Below, one piece after another: positions 46,308 through 55,796 of a stretch of DNA of 64,000 nt; position 1 is the first letter of the stretch; each line of letters starts with the position of its first letter. The DNA is taken from contig JAHEYT010000043.1 in NCBI GenBank assembly GCA_023251455.1, positions 1-64,000 on the forward strand. Direction: 5' to 3'. Below the pieces are notes generated by a model, which was given only the letters and a program-made list of their open reading frames with translations, was not told the origin of the DNA and searched no databases. Source of the stretch: Bacteroidota bacterium (GTDB lineage Bacteria > Bacteroidota > Bacteroidia > Bacteroidales > Prolixibacteraceae). The position numbers and the translations under genes are program-made.

Positions 46308-47705
46308 ATGAAATTAACTCATTCATTATTTCTGTTATTGGCATTGTCACTTGCCCTTAATAATGCTCTGGGGCAAAGTGCCAATAAGCTAACACTCTTT
46401 GCCTCTGGATTAACTAGTCCGGTTAGTATTGCCCATGCCGGCGACAGCCGTTTGTTTGTTGCTGATCAACGAGGATATATCAGGATTATTAGTTCTACTG
46501 GCATTGTCAATACACAGCCCTTTCTTGATATAACAAACCGTGTTGTTTATGGAGGCGAACGAGGTTTATTAGGCATTGCTTTCCATCCTAATTATAAGAC
46601 AAACGGATATTTTTACGTCAATTACGTAGGCAAAGGCGACAGTACCCATATTTCAAGATTTAAAATAAATACAGGCGATGCGAATGTGGCCGATCCTCAG
46701 AGCGAGTTGAAGTTGATGACGATCTTTCAGCCCTACCAGAACCATAAGGGAGGTGACATGAAATTCGGTCCTGATGGTTATTTATACATTGGAATGGGCG
46801 ATGGAGGTTCTGGTGGTGATCCTGGAAACAGAGCCCAAAATCCGAAAGAATTACTTGGAAAAATGCTACGTATTGATGTTGATCATGGAAATACTTATGC
46901 AATTCCTGAATCAAATCCATTTTACAATAGCACTGCAACAAAAGGCGAAATCTGGGCGCTTGGGCTACGCAATCCCTGGAGGTTCAGCTTTGATCGCCTG
47001 ACTGGCGAACTTTGGATAGCCGACGTAGGGCAAAATGCCTATGAAGAAATTAACCTTCAGCCAGCTAACAGCCCAGGTGGCGAAAATTATGGGTGGCGAT
47101 GTTACGAAGGCAATCAGACATATAACATTGGCGGATGTATTCCAGCTGCCTCCCTTACATTTCCTGTTTACGCCTACCCACATGGAACTGAATGCTCTGT
47201 AACCGGTGGATATGTCTACCGGGGCTCATCATTATCTCCACATTACGGCTCGTATTTCTTTGCCGATTATTGTTCCGACCGGATTTGGACTTTACACAAA
47301 GTTTCCGGCAATTGGGTCAAAGAAGATTTCGGTCAATATACAGGGAATAATTTCAGCACATTCGGCGAAGATGCCAATGGTCAGCTCTACATTGCAGGGG
47401 CGAGAAGCGGAAAGATTTTCAGGATAAATGATTTGACAACAGGTATCATTCAGAATGAGAATCAAGCAGACATTAAAATAATCCAAACTCCATTCTCTAA
47501 TAAAATTAGGATTGATAGCTCACCAAACATGCAATCTAAAATGCAAATTGAGGTTTTTGACATTCGTGCAATAAAACACGTTGAAGTCAATGTTCGGGAG
47601 ACAGAATATGATCTCAATCTTGAATTACTTCCTGCCGGTATTTATTTACTAAAAATTACAATTGATGGGAAAAGTCAGGTTCAAAAGTTGATATTGGGAA
47701 AATAG
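46308..47705 (+). CDS. Secreted PQQ-dependent sugar dehydrogenase (GSDH-like) with a T9SS sorting domain
   Basis: 465 residues. A signal peptide (LFLLLALSLALNNALGQ) precedes a six-bladed beta-propeller of the soluble glucose/sorbosone dehydrogenase family (about 28-385): GERGLLGIAFHPNYKTNG, GPDGYLYIGMGDGGSGGDP and LRNPWRFSFDRLTGELW. The last ~75 residues form a type A T9SS C-terminal domain ending LPAGIYLLKITIDGK...KLILGK. It is therefore probably exported through the type IX system to the surface. The natural substrate is unknown. Confidence 0.88.
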   Translation: MKLTHSLFLLLALSLALNNALGQSANKLTLFASGLTSPVSIAHAGDSRLFVADQRGYIRIISSTGIVNTQPFLDITNRVVYGGERGLLGIAFHPNYKTNGYFYVNYVGKGDSTHISRFKINTGDANVADPQSELKLMTIFQPYQNHKGGDMKFGPDGYLYIGMGDGGSGGDPGNRAQNPKELLGKMLRIDVDHGNTYAIPESNPFYNSTATKGEIWALGLRNPWRFSFDRLTGELWIADVGQNAYEEINLQPANSPGGENYGWRCYEGNQTYNIGGCIPAASLTFPVYAYPHGTECSVTGGYVYRGSSLSPHYGSYFFADYCSDRIWTLHKVSGNWVKEDFGQYTGNNFSTFGEDANGQLYIAGARSGKIFRINDLTTGIIQNENQADIKIIQTPFSNKIRIDSSPNMQSKMQIEVFDIRAIKHVEVNVRETEYDLNLELLPAGIYLLKITIDGKSQVQKLILGK

Positions 47706-47775
47706 TAATCAATATTCTTTTGCAATTTCATTACTTTCGTCCTTAAATACAATAATAACCTTGTAAACGTTAAGG

Positions 47776-48681
47776 ATGTCTCACAGTTCATCAGTAAAAT
47801 CAATACTATTTGCTTTAATTGCAAACCTCGGAATCGCCATTACCAAAACAGTAGCAGCAGTTATAACTGGTTCGGGGGCCATGCTGGCCGAATCAATCCA
47901 CTCGTTTGCCGACTGCGGTAATCAGGGACTTTTGTTCCTTGGATTAAACGCCTCGAAAAAAGAGGCAAATCCTGATCATCCGCTTGGATTTGGGAAAGCC
48001 ATTTTCTTTTGGTCATTTATCGTGGCCCTGATTTTATTCAGCATGGGCGGTCTGTTTTCGATTTACGAAGGTGTGCATAAACTCAGCTCACACGAAGGAT
48101 TGACAAGTCCGTACATTGCCATCCTGGTATTGTCGGTAAGTATGTTGCTCGAAGGCGCTTCACTTTGGGGCTGCATTACCCAGATTAATAAGGTTAAACA
48201 CGGTCAAAGTTTATGGAAGTGGTTTGTAAACAGTCGTCAAAGTGAGTTGGTCGTGGTTCTGGGCGAAGATATTGCTGCCCTGCTCGGTTTGGCTTTCGCC
48301 TTGATCTCCGTCATCTTGTCAATGGTTACCGGCAATCCACTGTTCGATGCCATTGGCAGCATTGGAATTGGTGTTTTACTGGTTATTATTTCCATCTTTA
48401 TGGCGGTCAAAATTAAAGGATTGCTCATTGGTCAAAGTATTGATCCGGAAGTACAGGGAGAGATTACCACCTTCCTTGAAACTCAACCCGAAGTCAATAA
48501 AGTTCTGAATTTAATCACTTTACAGTTGGGAGCCCAGATTATGGTTGCTGTAAAAGTAAAAATGGCCAAAGTTGACACTGTTGATCAATTAATCCTGAAT
48601 ATGAACCGTTGCGAAGCTGCTCTCAAAAAACAGAATCCAGCTATCCAATGGGTTTTCTTTGAGCCTGATGTGGAAAAATAA
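47776..48681 (+). CDS. Cation diffusion facilitator family transporter
   Basis: A 301-residue inner-membrane protein with six helices and a C-terminal cytoplasmic domain (about 215-301). The metal-site helix 2 reads LAESIHSFADCGNQ, and HPLGFGKAIFFWS is typical for the family. CDF proteins export Zn2+, Fe2+, Co2+ or Mn2+ in exchange for protons. The usual second-site HD in helix 5 is changed to LGEDIAALLGLAF, so the metal range may be unusual. Confidence 0.88.
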   Translation: MSHSSSVKSILFALIANLGIAITKTVAAVITGSGAMLAESIHSFADCGNQGLLFLGLNASKKEANPDHPLGFGKAIFFWSFIVALILFSMGGLFSIYEGVHKLSSHEGLTSPYIAILVLSVSMLLEGASLWGCITQINKVKHGQSLWKWFVNSRQSELVVVLGEDIAALLGLAFALISVILSMVTGNPLFDAIGSIGIGVLLVIISIFMAVKIKGLLIGQSIDPEVQGEITTFLETQPEVNKVLNLITLQLGAQIMVAVKVKMAKVDTVDQLILNMNRCEAALKKQNPAIQWVFFEPDVEK

Positions 48682-48786
48682 CAATTGCTCATTTCCGGTT
48701 TTATGTCATTCTATCCATAATTGGCTCATAAATTCCAGAATAACTGATAATTAACAATTACGTAGCATTCATGACTTTAAAAAGGG

Positions 48787-48794
48787 TAATTTTG
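48787..48794 (+). promoter_or_regulatory. -7 promoter box of the J-domain/KTSC gene
   Basis: TAATTTTG matches TAnnTTTG, about 80 bases before the ATG at 48875. No -33 element is seen. Confidence 0.35.
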
Positions 48795-48874
48795 CGGTTT
48801 GTTAAAAAAGTCGGGTAATGTTACCCAAACACTGTTAAGTATCCTGTAATCTGGAAATTAAGAAATAAGCATCT

Positions 48875-49321
48875 ATGAAGCGTATTAATGAATACAAGAA
48901 ATTGTTCAATGTCGAACAAGACACCGATCTTAAAACTTTAAAAACTACCTACCGTAATCTGGTAAAAGAATGGCATCCCGATAAGTTTCAGGAGGAAATT
49001 GATAAGGCTGAAGCAGAACTCAAAAGCAGGCAGATCATTGATGCCTATCATTTTTTGGTGAGTATTGCGCCCGAAACAATCGCCGCTAATTTAGAAGAAT
49101 ACAACAACATTACATGCGAATCGAATATAGCCGATTTCAAACACAAAGGACTTTTGCTTGAAGTTACTTTTCTGGATGGAACAACTTACGAATACTTCGG
49201 CGTTCCGAAGAGCGTGTATGTAAAATTGGTTAATTCTGACAAGCAATTGCGGTTTGCAAAAAGGAATATTTTCAATTCCTACCTTTACCGAAAATCAAAA
49301 AGAAGTCTGGAAGTAGCCTAA
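48875..49321 (+). CDS. J-domain/KTSC-domain fusion protein
   Basis: 148 residues. The N-terminal ~70 form a J-domain with the invariant HPD at 34-36 (KEWHPDKF) and a helix II rich in Lys/Arg. The C-terminal ~65 (from CESNIADFKHKG) match KTSC, a short domain of unknown function: LLLEVTFLDGTTYEYFGVPKSVY. J-domains stimulate DnaK ATPase, so the KTSC part may choose a substrate or site. The gene stands alone. Confidence 0.85.
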   Translation: MKRINEYKKLFNVEQDTDLKTLKTTYRNLVKEWHPDKFQEEIDKAEAELKSRQIIDAYHFLVSIAPETIAANLEEYNNITCESNIADFKHKGLLLEVTFLDGTTYEYFGVPKSVYVKLVNSDKQLRFAKRNIFNSYLYRKSKRSLEVA

Positions 49322-49357
49322 TTCACTATTGGTGTATTAGAGAAGCGACATACCTTA

Positions 49358-50092
49358 CTATGTAAGCCGTTCAACGTTTTTGCCAATAATAACCAAGGCA
49401 GGCATTGGCGGTTTTTCTGTTTCCAGAATTTGTGCAATGTTTCCTAATCTCCCTTCCAAAGCATAGGCATCAGGTTGTGAAACTTTGCTCAATATCTGTA
49501 CATTCAAATCAGCAGAAATGCCTTGATCCATGAGTCTTCCGGCCAATTTGACCAGCTTGTTCAATCCCATAAAGAAAATAATGGGCGAACCCGAATTCAG
49601 CACCGAAACAAAGGATTCAAGGTCGCAAAAATCGCCTTCACAATAGTGGCCTGTACCAAATAAAACCATGCTGTTTTTGCCGCGTTCGGTGAGCGGAATG
49701 CCATACAGTGAGGCAGCTCCAAGGGCTGATGTCACCCCGGGAATAACTTCGTAGTTCAGACTGTTTTCAATGCAAAACCGGATTTCTTCGGCGCCACGGC
49801 CAAAAATCATTGGATCACCCGATTTTAACCTGACGACTTTTTGCCCTTTTTCGGCCAGTTCAATAATCAGCTGATTGATCCATTCCTGCCGGTCGGTTTG
49901 ATCCTGCCCATCCTGATAAATTTTTCCAACATAAACGCGCTGTGCTTCAGGCCTGGCGAGATTCAAAATTTCTTCACTTACCAATGCATCGTGCAAAATA
50001 CAGTCAGCTTCCTGAATGCGTTTCAGAGCTTTGATGGTTAACAATTCAGGATCGCCAGGACCAGCGCCAACTATGGAAATGAGTGAACTCAT
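49358..50092 (-). CDS. cobA: Uroporphyrinogen-III C-methyltransferase
   Basis: A 244-residue SAM-dependent enzyme converting uroporphyrinogen III to precorrin-2. VGAGPGDPELLTIKA, VRLKSGDPMIFGRGAEEI and GVTSALGAASLYGIPLT are the family motifs. Together with the siroheme-synthase N-terminal protein at 55327 it makes siroheme for the sulfite reductase encoded in the same direction. In many bacteria both functions are fused as CysG; here they are separate. Confidence 0.94.
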   Translation of the reverse strand: MSSLISIVGAGPGDPELLTIKALKRIQEADCILHDALVSEEILNLARPEAQRVYVGKIYQDGQDQTDRQEWINQLIIELAEKGQKVVRLKSGDPMIFGRGAEEIRFCIENSLNYEVIPGVTSALGAASLYGIPLTERGKNSMVLFGTGHYCEGDFCDLESFVSVLNSGSPIIFFMGLNKLVKLAGRLMDQGISADLNVQILSKVSQPDAYALEGRLGNIAQILETEKPPMPALVIIGKNVERLT

Positions 50093-50164
50093 TCAGAGTT
50101 ATAAATTATTAGTTATGAATGATGAATGAAAAAAATCTGGATTTTCAGACATACTTTTGCCTTT

Positions 50165-51001
50165 TTACTTTTGCTTTGGTGTTAGGCTATCCAGGTAATC
50201 CATCGGACTTTGGTATTTAAACGTATATTTCAGTAAACGCTGTAATTTACTGCTGTCTATTATCTTATATGCTTCGGTCTGATCTGAGATATGAGGTTCA
50301 GGCAAGCCTGAAATGTGGGCAGCTTTTCCGTAGAAATCTTTTTTTAGCGGATGTTCAGGACAGCAGGCATTCAGCGTTTCACCCCAAAGATCCTGCTCAA
50401 GAATAGCTGAAATGATCCCGATACAATCGTCCTGATGAATTAGGTTGACAGGAATATTGGCAATTGCACGATCCGATTTCAGGAGAAAACGTGCAGGATT
50501 GCGATCTGAACCAATCAAACCGCCAAACCTGATGATTGTAGTTTCAAAATCGGTCAGATTTTTCAATAAATTTTCAGCGTACAGACATGCTTTGCCACTT
50601 GCTTTGTCAGGCAAAAGCGCATCAGCTTCGCTTGCCGTTTGTAAATTTTCAGGATAAACCGAGGTCGAAGAAATGAAAATCACTTTTTTAACTCCTGATT
50701 TCAAAATTAATGGTATCAGTTGAGTGATCTGCGCAGGGAATATCCGCTCAATTCCATCAATCCGGCGAGGAGGAATGGAAATGATCAGTACATCAGTTTC
50801 AAGAAAAGTCGGGTCTTCGAGTTCTGCTTCCGTTTCGCCGAGAACAAACCGGTAAGGTACAATCCCTGACGTCCGGAGCAAACCAAACTTTTCAGGCGTG
50901 GTTACCGAACCTTTAACCGAAAATCTACGATTCCGCAAATGTTTCCCAAGAGGTACTCCAAGCCATCCGCATCCTAAAATTGAAACTGTTCCTGAGTTCA
51001 T
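50165..51001 (-). CDS. NAD(P)-binding epimerase/SDR-like protein (YeeZ-type)
   Basis: A 278-residue protein with an N-terminal Rossmann dinucleotide motif SILGCGWLGVPLG and an extended-SDR pattern: FISSTSVYP, GKACLYAENLL and IRFGGLIGSDRNP. Its substrate is unknown. It lies 7 bases after hemD and 72 bases before cobA, inside the siroheme/sulfite-reductase gene group, so it may have a role there; this is inferred from position. Confidence 0.8.
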   Translation of the reverse strand: MNSGTVSILGCGWLGVPLGKHLRNRRFSVKGSVTTPEKFGLLRTSGIVPYRFVLGETEAELEDPTFLETDVLIISIPPRRIDGIERIFPAQITQLIPLILKSGVKKVIFISSTSVYPENLQTASEADALLPDKASGKACLYAENLLKNLTDFETTIIRFGGLIGSDRNPARFLLKSDRAIANIPVNLIHQDDCIGIISAILEQDLWGETLNACCPEHPLKKDFYGKAAHISGLPEPHISDQTEAYKIIDSSKLQRLLKYTFKYQSPMDYLDSLTPKQK

Positions 51002-51008
51002 CCTTTTA

Positions 51009-51716
51009 TTATTCGTTTTCTTCCTTCCAACGCGCTATCGAATATTGAACAAACGACAGCTCTTCCTGTTCGGGCGAAAGATACACTTTATTGGTGAAAA
51101 CACGCCAGGCAGCCCTTGCTGTCGAGTTTTCGTTGGCCAGAATGAGCGATCTCGGATCTGTGAAATTACCCGATGCTTTAAAATTATCGATGCTCGAAGG
51201 ACTAAAAAACAGGTAGGCATCAAATATTCCGCTCACAAATTTTTCAATTGGTGTATTCTTATACACCTCGATTTCAGAATACTGAAGGGCAAACTCTGAA
51301 AATACAGAGGTAATTTCGCCGTGCAGCTTATCGCCGTGCAAAAACAAAACAGAGTCGCCCTGATTCTGACTAATCACGTTTTCAGCTAGTTCGGGTAAAT
51401 TGGAATATGATGAAATGAAAACGGGGAGATTGAGTTCCTTCAAAATATCAGCCTGTTTTTCCGACCAGCAATACAACCGGTCAGACTCGTTCAACCCAAT
51501 CTGTGAATAAAATCTGGACAGCCAATGAGCCGCATAAATACTGGTGATAACCCATTGCTTGCGGGTATTGGTCATAGTATTGAAAAAAGACAAATTTGGT
51601 TTTTTGTACTCGATGCGTAAAAATGGTTGTTCAATGTATTGAACGTGTTGCTTTTGCAACCACTGGCGGGTAACTGCTGAGAGTTTTTCGCCGATAAAAA
51701 ATACTGGAGTCTTCAT
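51009..51716 (-). CDS. hemD: Uroporphyrinogen-III synthase
   Basis: A 235-residue protein of the low-conservation HemD family. Recognition rests on WVITSIYAAHWLSRF, the middle SVLFLHGDKLHGE, EVYKNTPIE and LFFSPSSIDNFK near residue 165-180. It cyclises hydroxymethylbilane with ring D inversion. It is 11 bases after cysI and 7 before the SDR-like gene, so the operon supplies both the haem precursor and siroheme steps. Confidence 0.85.
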   Translation of the reverse strand: MKTPVFFIGEKLSAVTRQWLQKQHVQYIEQPFLRIEYKKPNLSFFNTMTNTRKQWVITSIYAAHWLSRFYSQIGLNESDRLYCWSEKQADILKELNLPVFISSYSNLPELAENVISQNQGDSVLFLHGDKLHGEITSVFSEFALQYSEIEVYKNTPIEKFVSGIFDAYLFFSPSSIDNFKASGNFTDPRSLILANENSTARAAWRVFTNKVYLSPEQEELSFVQYSIARWKEENE

Positions 51717-51727
51717 GGTCTAATTTT

Positions 51728-53428
51728 TTAATGCCTGAAATCACTTCCCTTTATTATTTCTTTTACGTATTGCTTCCGGATGACAAAATCGCCAAACTTC
51801 TCACCATCGCTGCGACCCTGAGCATAATCAGCAATAATGGGTGTTAATTCGGTCAGAATTTCATCTTCTGTAAGCGTTTCTTTGTAGAGCGCATTGAGGC
51901 GGGTTCCATTGAAATTTCCACCCAAATAGAGATTATAGTGTCCTTCTGATTTTCCAACGAAGCCAATTTCGGCCAGGTAAGGCCGGCCACAGCCGTTCGG
52001 GCAACCAGTCATGCGAATCACAATTTCTTCTTTAAATAAACCGTGCTGATCCAAAATCGATTCAATTTTAGTTACCAGCGATGGCAGGTACCTTTCGGCT
52101 TCGGCAAATGCCAATCCGCAGGTATTGAGAGCCACGCAAGCGATTGAGTTCTGGCGGAGTCCTGAAATTTCGCCAGGCAATACGCCATTCTTTTTCAGTA
52201 TTTCGATGATTTTCTTTTTTTCGTCAGCCGAAACATTGGCAATAACCAGGTTCTGGTTTCCAGTTAAAATAAATTGTCCGTTAATGTGTTGAGCAGCTTC
52301 CCGAAGTGCCGATTTTAAATTAAAACCGTTCCGGTCTGCAACACGTCCACCTTCAACAAAAAGCGAAAGGCTCCATTTCCCATCTACACCTTTCTTCCAG
52401 CCCAAACGATCGCCATTACGGGTAAAAGCAAAAGGCTTAGATTCCTGAAGTTCATATCCAAGGTATTTGTGCAACTCTGCTTTGAACGCTTCAATTCCTA
52501 ATCGGTCGATGGTGTATTTTAATCTGGAAAGTTTACGGTTCTGGCGGTTTCCATTATCGCGCTGCACCAGCAATACTTTCTCGGCCACGTCAATAATTTG
52601 TTCCGAAGTGCAAAAACCAATTACTTCAGCCAGGCGCGGATATGTTTCAGGCATTCCGAAGGTTGTACCCATTCCTCCGCCAACAATTACATTATAGCCA
52701 ACAATCCGGTTCTTTTCGACAATGGCTATAAACCCCAAATCCTGCGAAAAAATATCAGAATCGTTGTATGGCGGAATGGTAATCGCAATCTTAAATTTTC
52801 GTGGCAGATAACGATCGCCGTATAATGGTTCAACATCTTTTTTGCTGTCGGCAATCAACTTCTGGTCGAGCCATATTTCGTGGTAGGCAGTTGACGAAGG
52901 CAACAAATGTTCGCTAATCCGGCGGGCAGTGTCGGCCACTTCGGCATGTAATTCCGACTCAGCCGGATTCGGATGGCACATCACGTTGCGGTTGACATCG
53001 CCGCATGCAGCAATCGTATCCATCAGTTCGGCATTCATCGCCTGAATGGTTTTCTTCAGGTTGGTTTTAATCACCCCATGCAACTGAAAAGCCTGTCTGG
53101 TAGTCAATTTTAATGTGTGATTGGCGTATTCTTCCGAAATCCAATCCATTTGAAGCCACTGTTTTGGAGAGACCACCCCACCCGGTACCCTGACCCGAAT
53201 AAGGAAAGAGTAAGCAGGTTCCAGCTTTTGGCGTTTGCGTTCTTTTTCCAGATCACGGTCGGCCTGCTGATACATGCCATGAAATTTGGAAAGTTGTGTA
53301 TCAGCAAAAGCCAATGAACCAGTAATCGGATCTGCAAGGCTTTCAACCAAAGTGCCTCTCAGGTAATTACTTTCGTACTTAATTCGTTCTAATTCTGAAA
53401 GCTCGTCCCAGTTTATAAAATCATTCAT
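51728..53428 (-). CDS. cysI: Sulfite reductase hemoprotein (beta) subunit
   Basis: 566 residues. The [4Fe-4S]-siroheme ligands are Cys431 and Cys437 (CVALNTC) and Cys476 and Cys480 (CPNGC); the last is the bridging thiolate. GDVNRNVMCHP and FRVRVPGGVVSP-type motifs of the duplicated sulfite/nitrite reductase fold are present. It reduces sulfite to sulfide with six electrons from CysJ. It is 129 bases downstream of cysJ; that gap has no clear promoter or terminator. Confidence 0.94.
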   Translation of the reverse strand: MNDFINWDELSELERIKYESNYLRGTLVESLADPITGSLAFADTQLSKFHGMYQQADRDLEKERKRQKLEPAYSFLIRVRVPGGVVSPKQWLQMDWISEEYANHTLKLTTRQAFQLHGVIKTNLKKTIQAMNAELMDTIAACGDVNRNVMCHPNPAESELHAEVADTARRISEHLLPSSTAYHEIWLDQKLIADSKKDVEPLYGDRYLPRKFKIAITIPPYNDSDIFSQDLGFIAIVEKNRIVGYNVIVGGGMGTTFGMPETYPRLAEVIGFCTSEQIIDVAEKVLLVQRDNGNRQNRKLSRLKYTIDRLGIEAFKAELHKYLGYELQESKPFAFTRNGDRLGWKKGVDGKWSLSLFVEGGRVADRNGFNLKSALREAAQHINGQFILTGNQNLVIANVSADEKKKIIEILKKNGVLPGEISGLRQNSIACVALNTCGLAFAEAERYLPSLVTKIESILDQHGLFKEEIVIRMTGCPNGCGRPYLAEIGFVGKSEGHYNLYLGGNFNGTRLNALYKETLTEDEILTELTPIIADYAQGRSDGEKFGDFVIRKQYVKEIIKGSDFRH

Positions 53429-53557
53429 TCTGTATAAGTTTATATGCGCACGAACAAGTAAGTATTTATACTACCAAGATACATTCCAAAACTCACTTTG
53501 TTCATTCTTTATTGTTATTAATTACTAATATCCCAATCTTTTAATATTGCACAACGA

Positions 53558-55330
53558 TTAATACACATCCGTTTGAAATCGCTTTTCTTTTTTAAGCGTT
53601 CTCATGTATTCCAGTGCCTTTTCTTCAGTCATTCCACCTTGTGTTTCAAATATCCGGAGTAAGGCATTCTGTACATCGCGGGCCATTTGTTTCATATCGC
53701 CGCACAGGTAAATGTTTGCACCTTTTTTCAGCCATTCAAAAACTTCCTTTTGCTTTTCAAGGAGTCGGTTTTGTACATATATTTTTTCTACCTGATCGCG
53801 CGAGAAAGCCACATCAATTTTCTCCAGATAACCGTCTTTCAGCAGTTTCTGCCATTCAACCTGATATAAAAAGTCAGAATGAAACCGGCGTTCGCCAAAG
53901 AACAGCCATGTTTTGCCTTTCTGATTGTTGGCTTCGCGGTGTTGTAAGAAAGAACGGTAAGGAGCTACGCCGGTACCTGCACCAATCAGAATAACCGGAG
54001 TCTCTTCATTTTCGGGAAGTTTAAATGCCGGGTTCTTTTCGATGAACACCGAAACCTGTGAATCGATTTCAATGCGGTCGGTCAAATAGGTTGAGCAAGC
54101 TCCTCCCCGACTCCGTCCCTTAATGGAATAGCGCACAGTGGCCACCGTAATATGCACCTCGTCGCCCACCGCCGATTGACTGGAGGATATTGAATAAAGC
54201 CTTGCTGGAAAAGCCCTTAAAACATCAGCCAAATCCTGTGCTGAGAACGAAAACTGGAATTCTTCCAACAGATCAAGCACATCGTGTCCAAAAAGAAAAT
54301 GATCTAGAAGCTTTTCATCTTCTATTATCTTCTGGAGCTCACTGTTTCCGGCCTTTTCCTGATATTTCTGAATGACATCGCGATTAAGAACCGTAATTTC
54401 GAGGTGTTCCGAAAGGGCATCTTTCAACGAAAACGTTCCTTCTTTAATCGTAACCAACTCTGTTCCTTCAAAACCAGAATGCTTTAAAATAGCATCGACC
54501 AACTCAGGTGGATTATTGGCGAGAATGCCGACAGAATCTCCAGGTTCATAAGCTATTCCAGAACCTTCCAGAGAAAGTTCCACATGATAAACTTCTTTAT
54601 CCGAATCACGTCCGGTAATCTTCACTTTATCAATTACAGTAGCATGGAAAGGATTCTTCCGTGTATAAGTTTCATTATTTGAAGTATTGATTATTGCATT
54701 AGATTGATTTGAAGCTGCCGGAATTTCAGCAAAAACATCAGTAAAATCAGTAATCCAACGTTCAATTTCTTCATCAAAATCGACATCCAGCGCCAAAATT
54801 GGCAAAATTGACTTTGCTCCTGATTTTGCTAAAGCCTGATCGATATCGATCCCGGTTTTGCAGAACAACTTGTAACTTTTATCGCCTAAGGCCACAACCG
54901 AATAATTCAGGTTAGGCAATTGGGGCGCGCGTTTTCCGGTAATGAAACCGTGAAAATCTTCAGCCATGGCAGGTGGTTCGCCTTCGCCGTGTGTACTCAC
55001 AATGAAAACTACATTGGTTTCTGTTGTCAATTGTCGGGTTTTGTAATCGTCCAGAGCCACAGAAACGGCTTCAACGCCTCTTCCTGCAAGTTTTGCAGCC
55101 AATTGACCGGCAATGGTTTTGCTGCGCCCAGTATGCGTACCATACAGTATTTTTATCTGTTTGCTGGTTTTGGATTGGCTGATATCTGCAGACTGATTAG
55201 TTCCAGAAGAGGCCAGCAGCCCCTGAAAATATCCGTTTATCCAGAGCAACTGTTCACGGTTTAACCCGCCAGTCAGGCTTGTCAAAGCGCTTAATTGCTG
55301 TTCGTTTAATGGACTTAACTGAATGCTCAT
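53558..55330 (-). CDS. cysJ: Sulfite reductase flavoprotein (alpha) subunit
   Basis: 590 residues: an FMN flavodoxin domain (about 55-200: ILYGTHTGRSKTIA), a CysJ-type FAD domain (RLYSISSSQ, GGACSTYLTD) and an NADPH domain (VILIGAGTGVAPYRSFLQHR, YLCGDMKQMARDV), ending in RFQTDVY. It moves electrons from NADPH through FAD and FMN to CysI. Its ATG overlaps the end of the siroheme-synthase N-terminal gene by four bases. Confidence 0.95.
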   Translation of the reverse strand: MSIQLSPLNEQQLSALTSLTGGLNREQLLWINGYFQGLLASSGTNQSADISQSKTSKQIKILYGTHTGRSKTIAGQLAAKLAGRGVEAVSVALDDYKTRQLTTETNVVFIVSTHGEGEPPAMAEDFHGFITGKRAPQLPNLNYSVVALGDKSYKLFCKTGIDIDQALAKSGAKSILPILALDVDFDEEIERWITDFTDVFAEIPAASNQSNAIINTSNNETYTRKNPFHATVIDKVKITGRDSDKEVYHVELSLEGSGIAYEPGDSVGILANNPPELVDAILKHSGFEGTELVTIKEGTFSLKDALSEHLEITVLNRDVIQKYQEKAGNSELQKIIEDEKLLDHFLFGHDVLDLLEEFQFSFSAQDLADVLRAFPARLYSISSSQSAVGDEVHITVATVRYSIKGRSRGGACSTYLTDRIEIDSQVSVFIEKNPAFKLPENEETPVILIGAGTGVAPYRSFLQHREANNQKGKTWLFFGERRFHSDFLYQVEWQKLLKDGYLEKIDVAFSRDQVEKIYVQNRLLEKQKEVFEWLKKGANIYLCGDMKQMARDVQNALLRIFETQGGMTEEKALEYMRTLKKEKRFQTDVY

Positions 55331-55788
55331 ACTTGTGTGTTTTTAAGATTTTCTAAATATTCCTGAATCAGATTGCGCAAGCGAATGGCTTCGTAAACAT
55401 TCTCGGCATTTGAACTTACAGCAACCGAGATATTTCCATCCTGATAAATTGCCGGAGAAACAAACTGGCAAAGTGCCGGATTGTCGTGAATATTAACCAG
55501 CACCCCAGCCTCTCTCCCATCCTGTGCAATCTGGCGGTCGAGCGTTTCGTTATTGGTACATGAATAAAGCATCAGATATCCAATTAAATCGCTCTTTTCG
55601 TAGCTTTTCCGGTAACAAACCACGCCCGAAGCATAAACTTCGTCGATGATATTTTCGGCCACAACTTCGAGATTTGCTCCAGAACGCTGTAAAATTTTAA
55701 TTTTCTTCAGGGCGCTTTGTCCACCGCCAATGATGAGTATTTTACTGCACGAAATATCAATTGATATGGGTAAAAAATTTCTTTCCAT
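55327..55788 (-). CDS. Precorrin-2 dehydrogenase / siroheme synthase N-terminal domain
   Basis: A 153-residue protein equal to the N-terminal part of CysG (Met8-like). The NAD-binding motif ILIIGGGQSALKKI is at about 18-31, and AGVLVNIHDNPALCQFVSPA is the active region. It oxidises precorrin-2 to sirohydrochlorin and may chelate iron. The helical dimerisation domain at the end is short. It is 8 bases after the DUF2061 gene and overlaps cysJ. Confidence 0.9.
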   Translation of the reverse strand: MERNFLPISIDISCSKILIIGGGQSALKKIKILQRSGANLEVVAENIIDEVYASGVVCYRKSYEKSDLIGYLMLYSCTNNETLDRQIAQDGREAGVLVNIHDNPALCQFVSPAIYQDGNISVAVSSNAENVYEAIRLRNLIQEYLENLKNTQV

Positions 55789-55796
55789 GTTGCGAA

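Noticed and set aside
53429..53557. A second leader peptide before cysI
   Set aside because: A 20-codon ORF is present on the minus strand, but it has no Cys or Met run and no terminator follows it.
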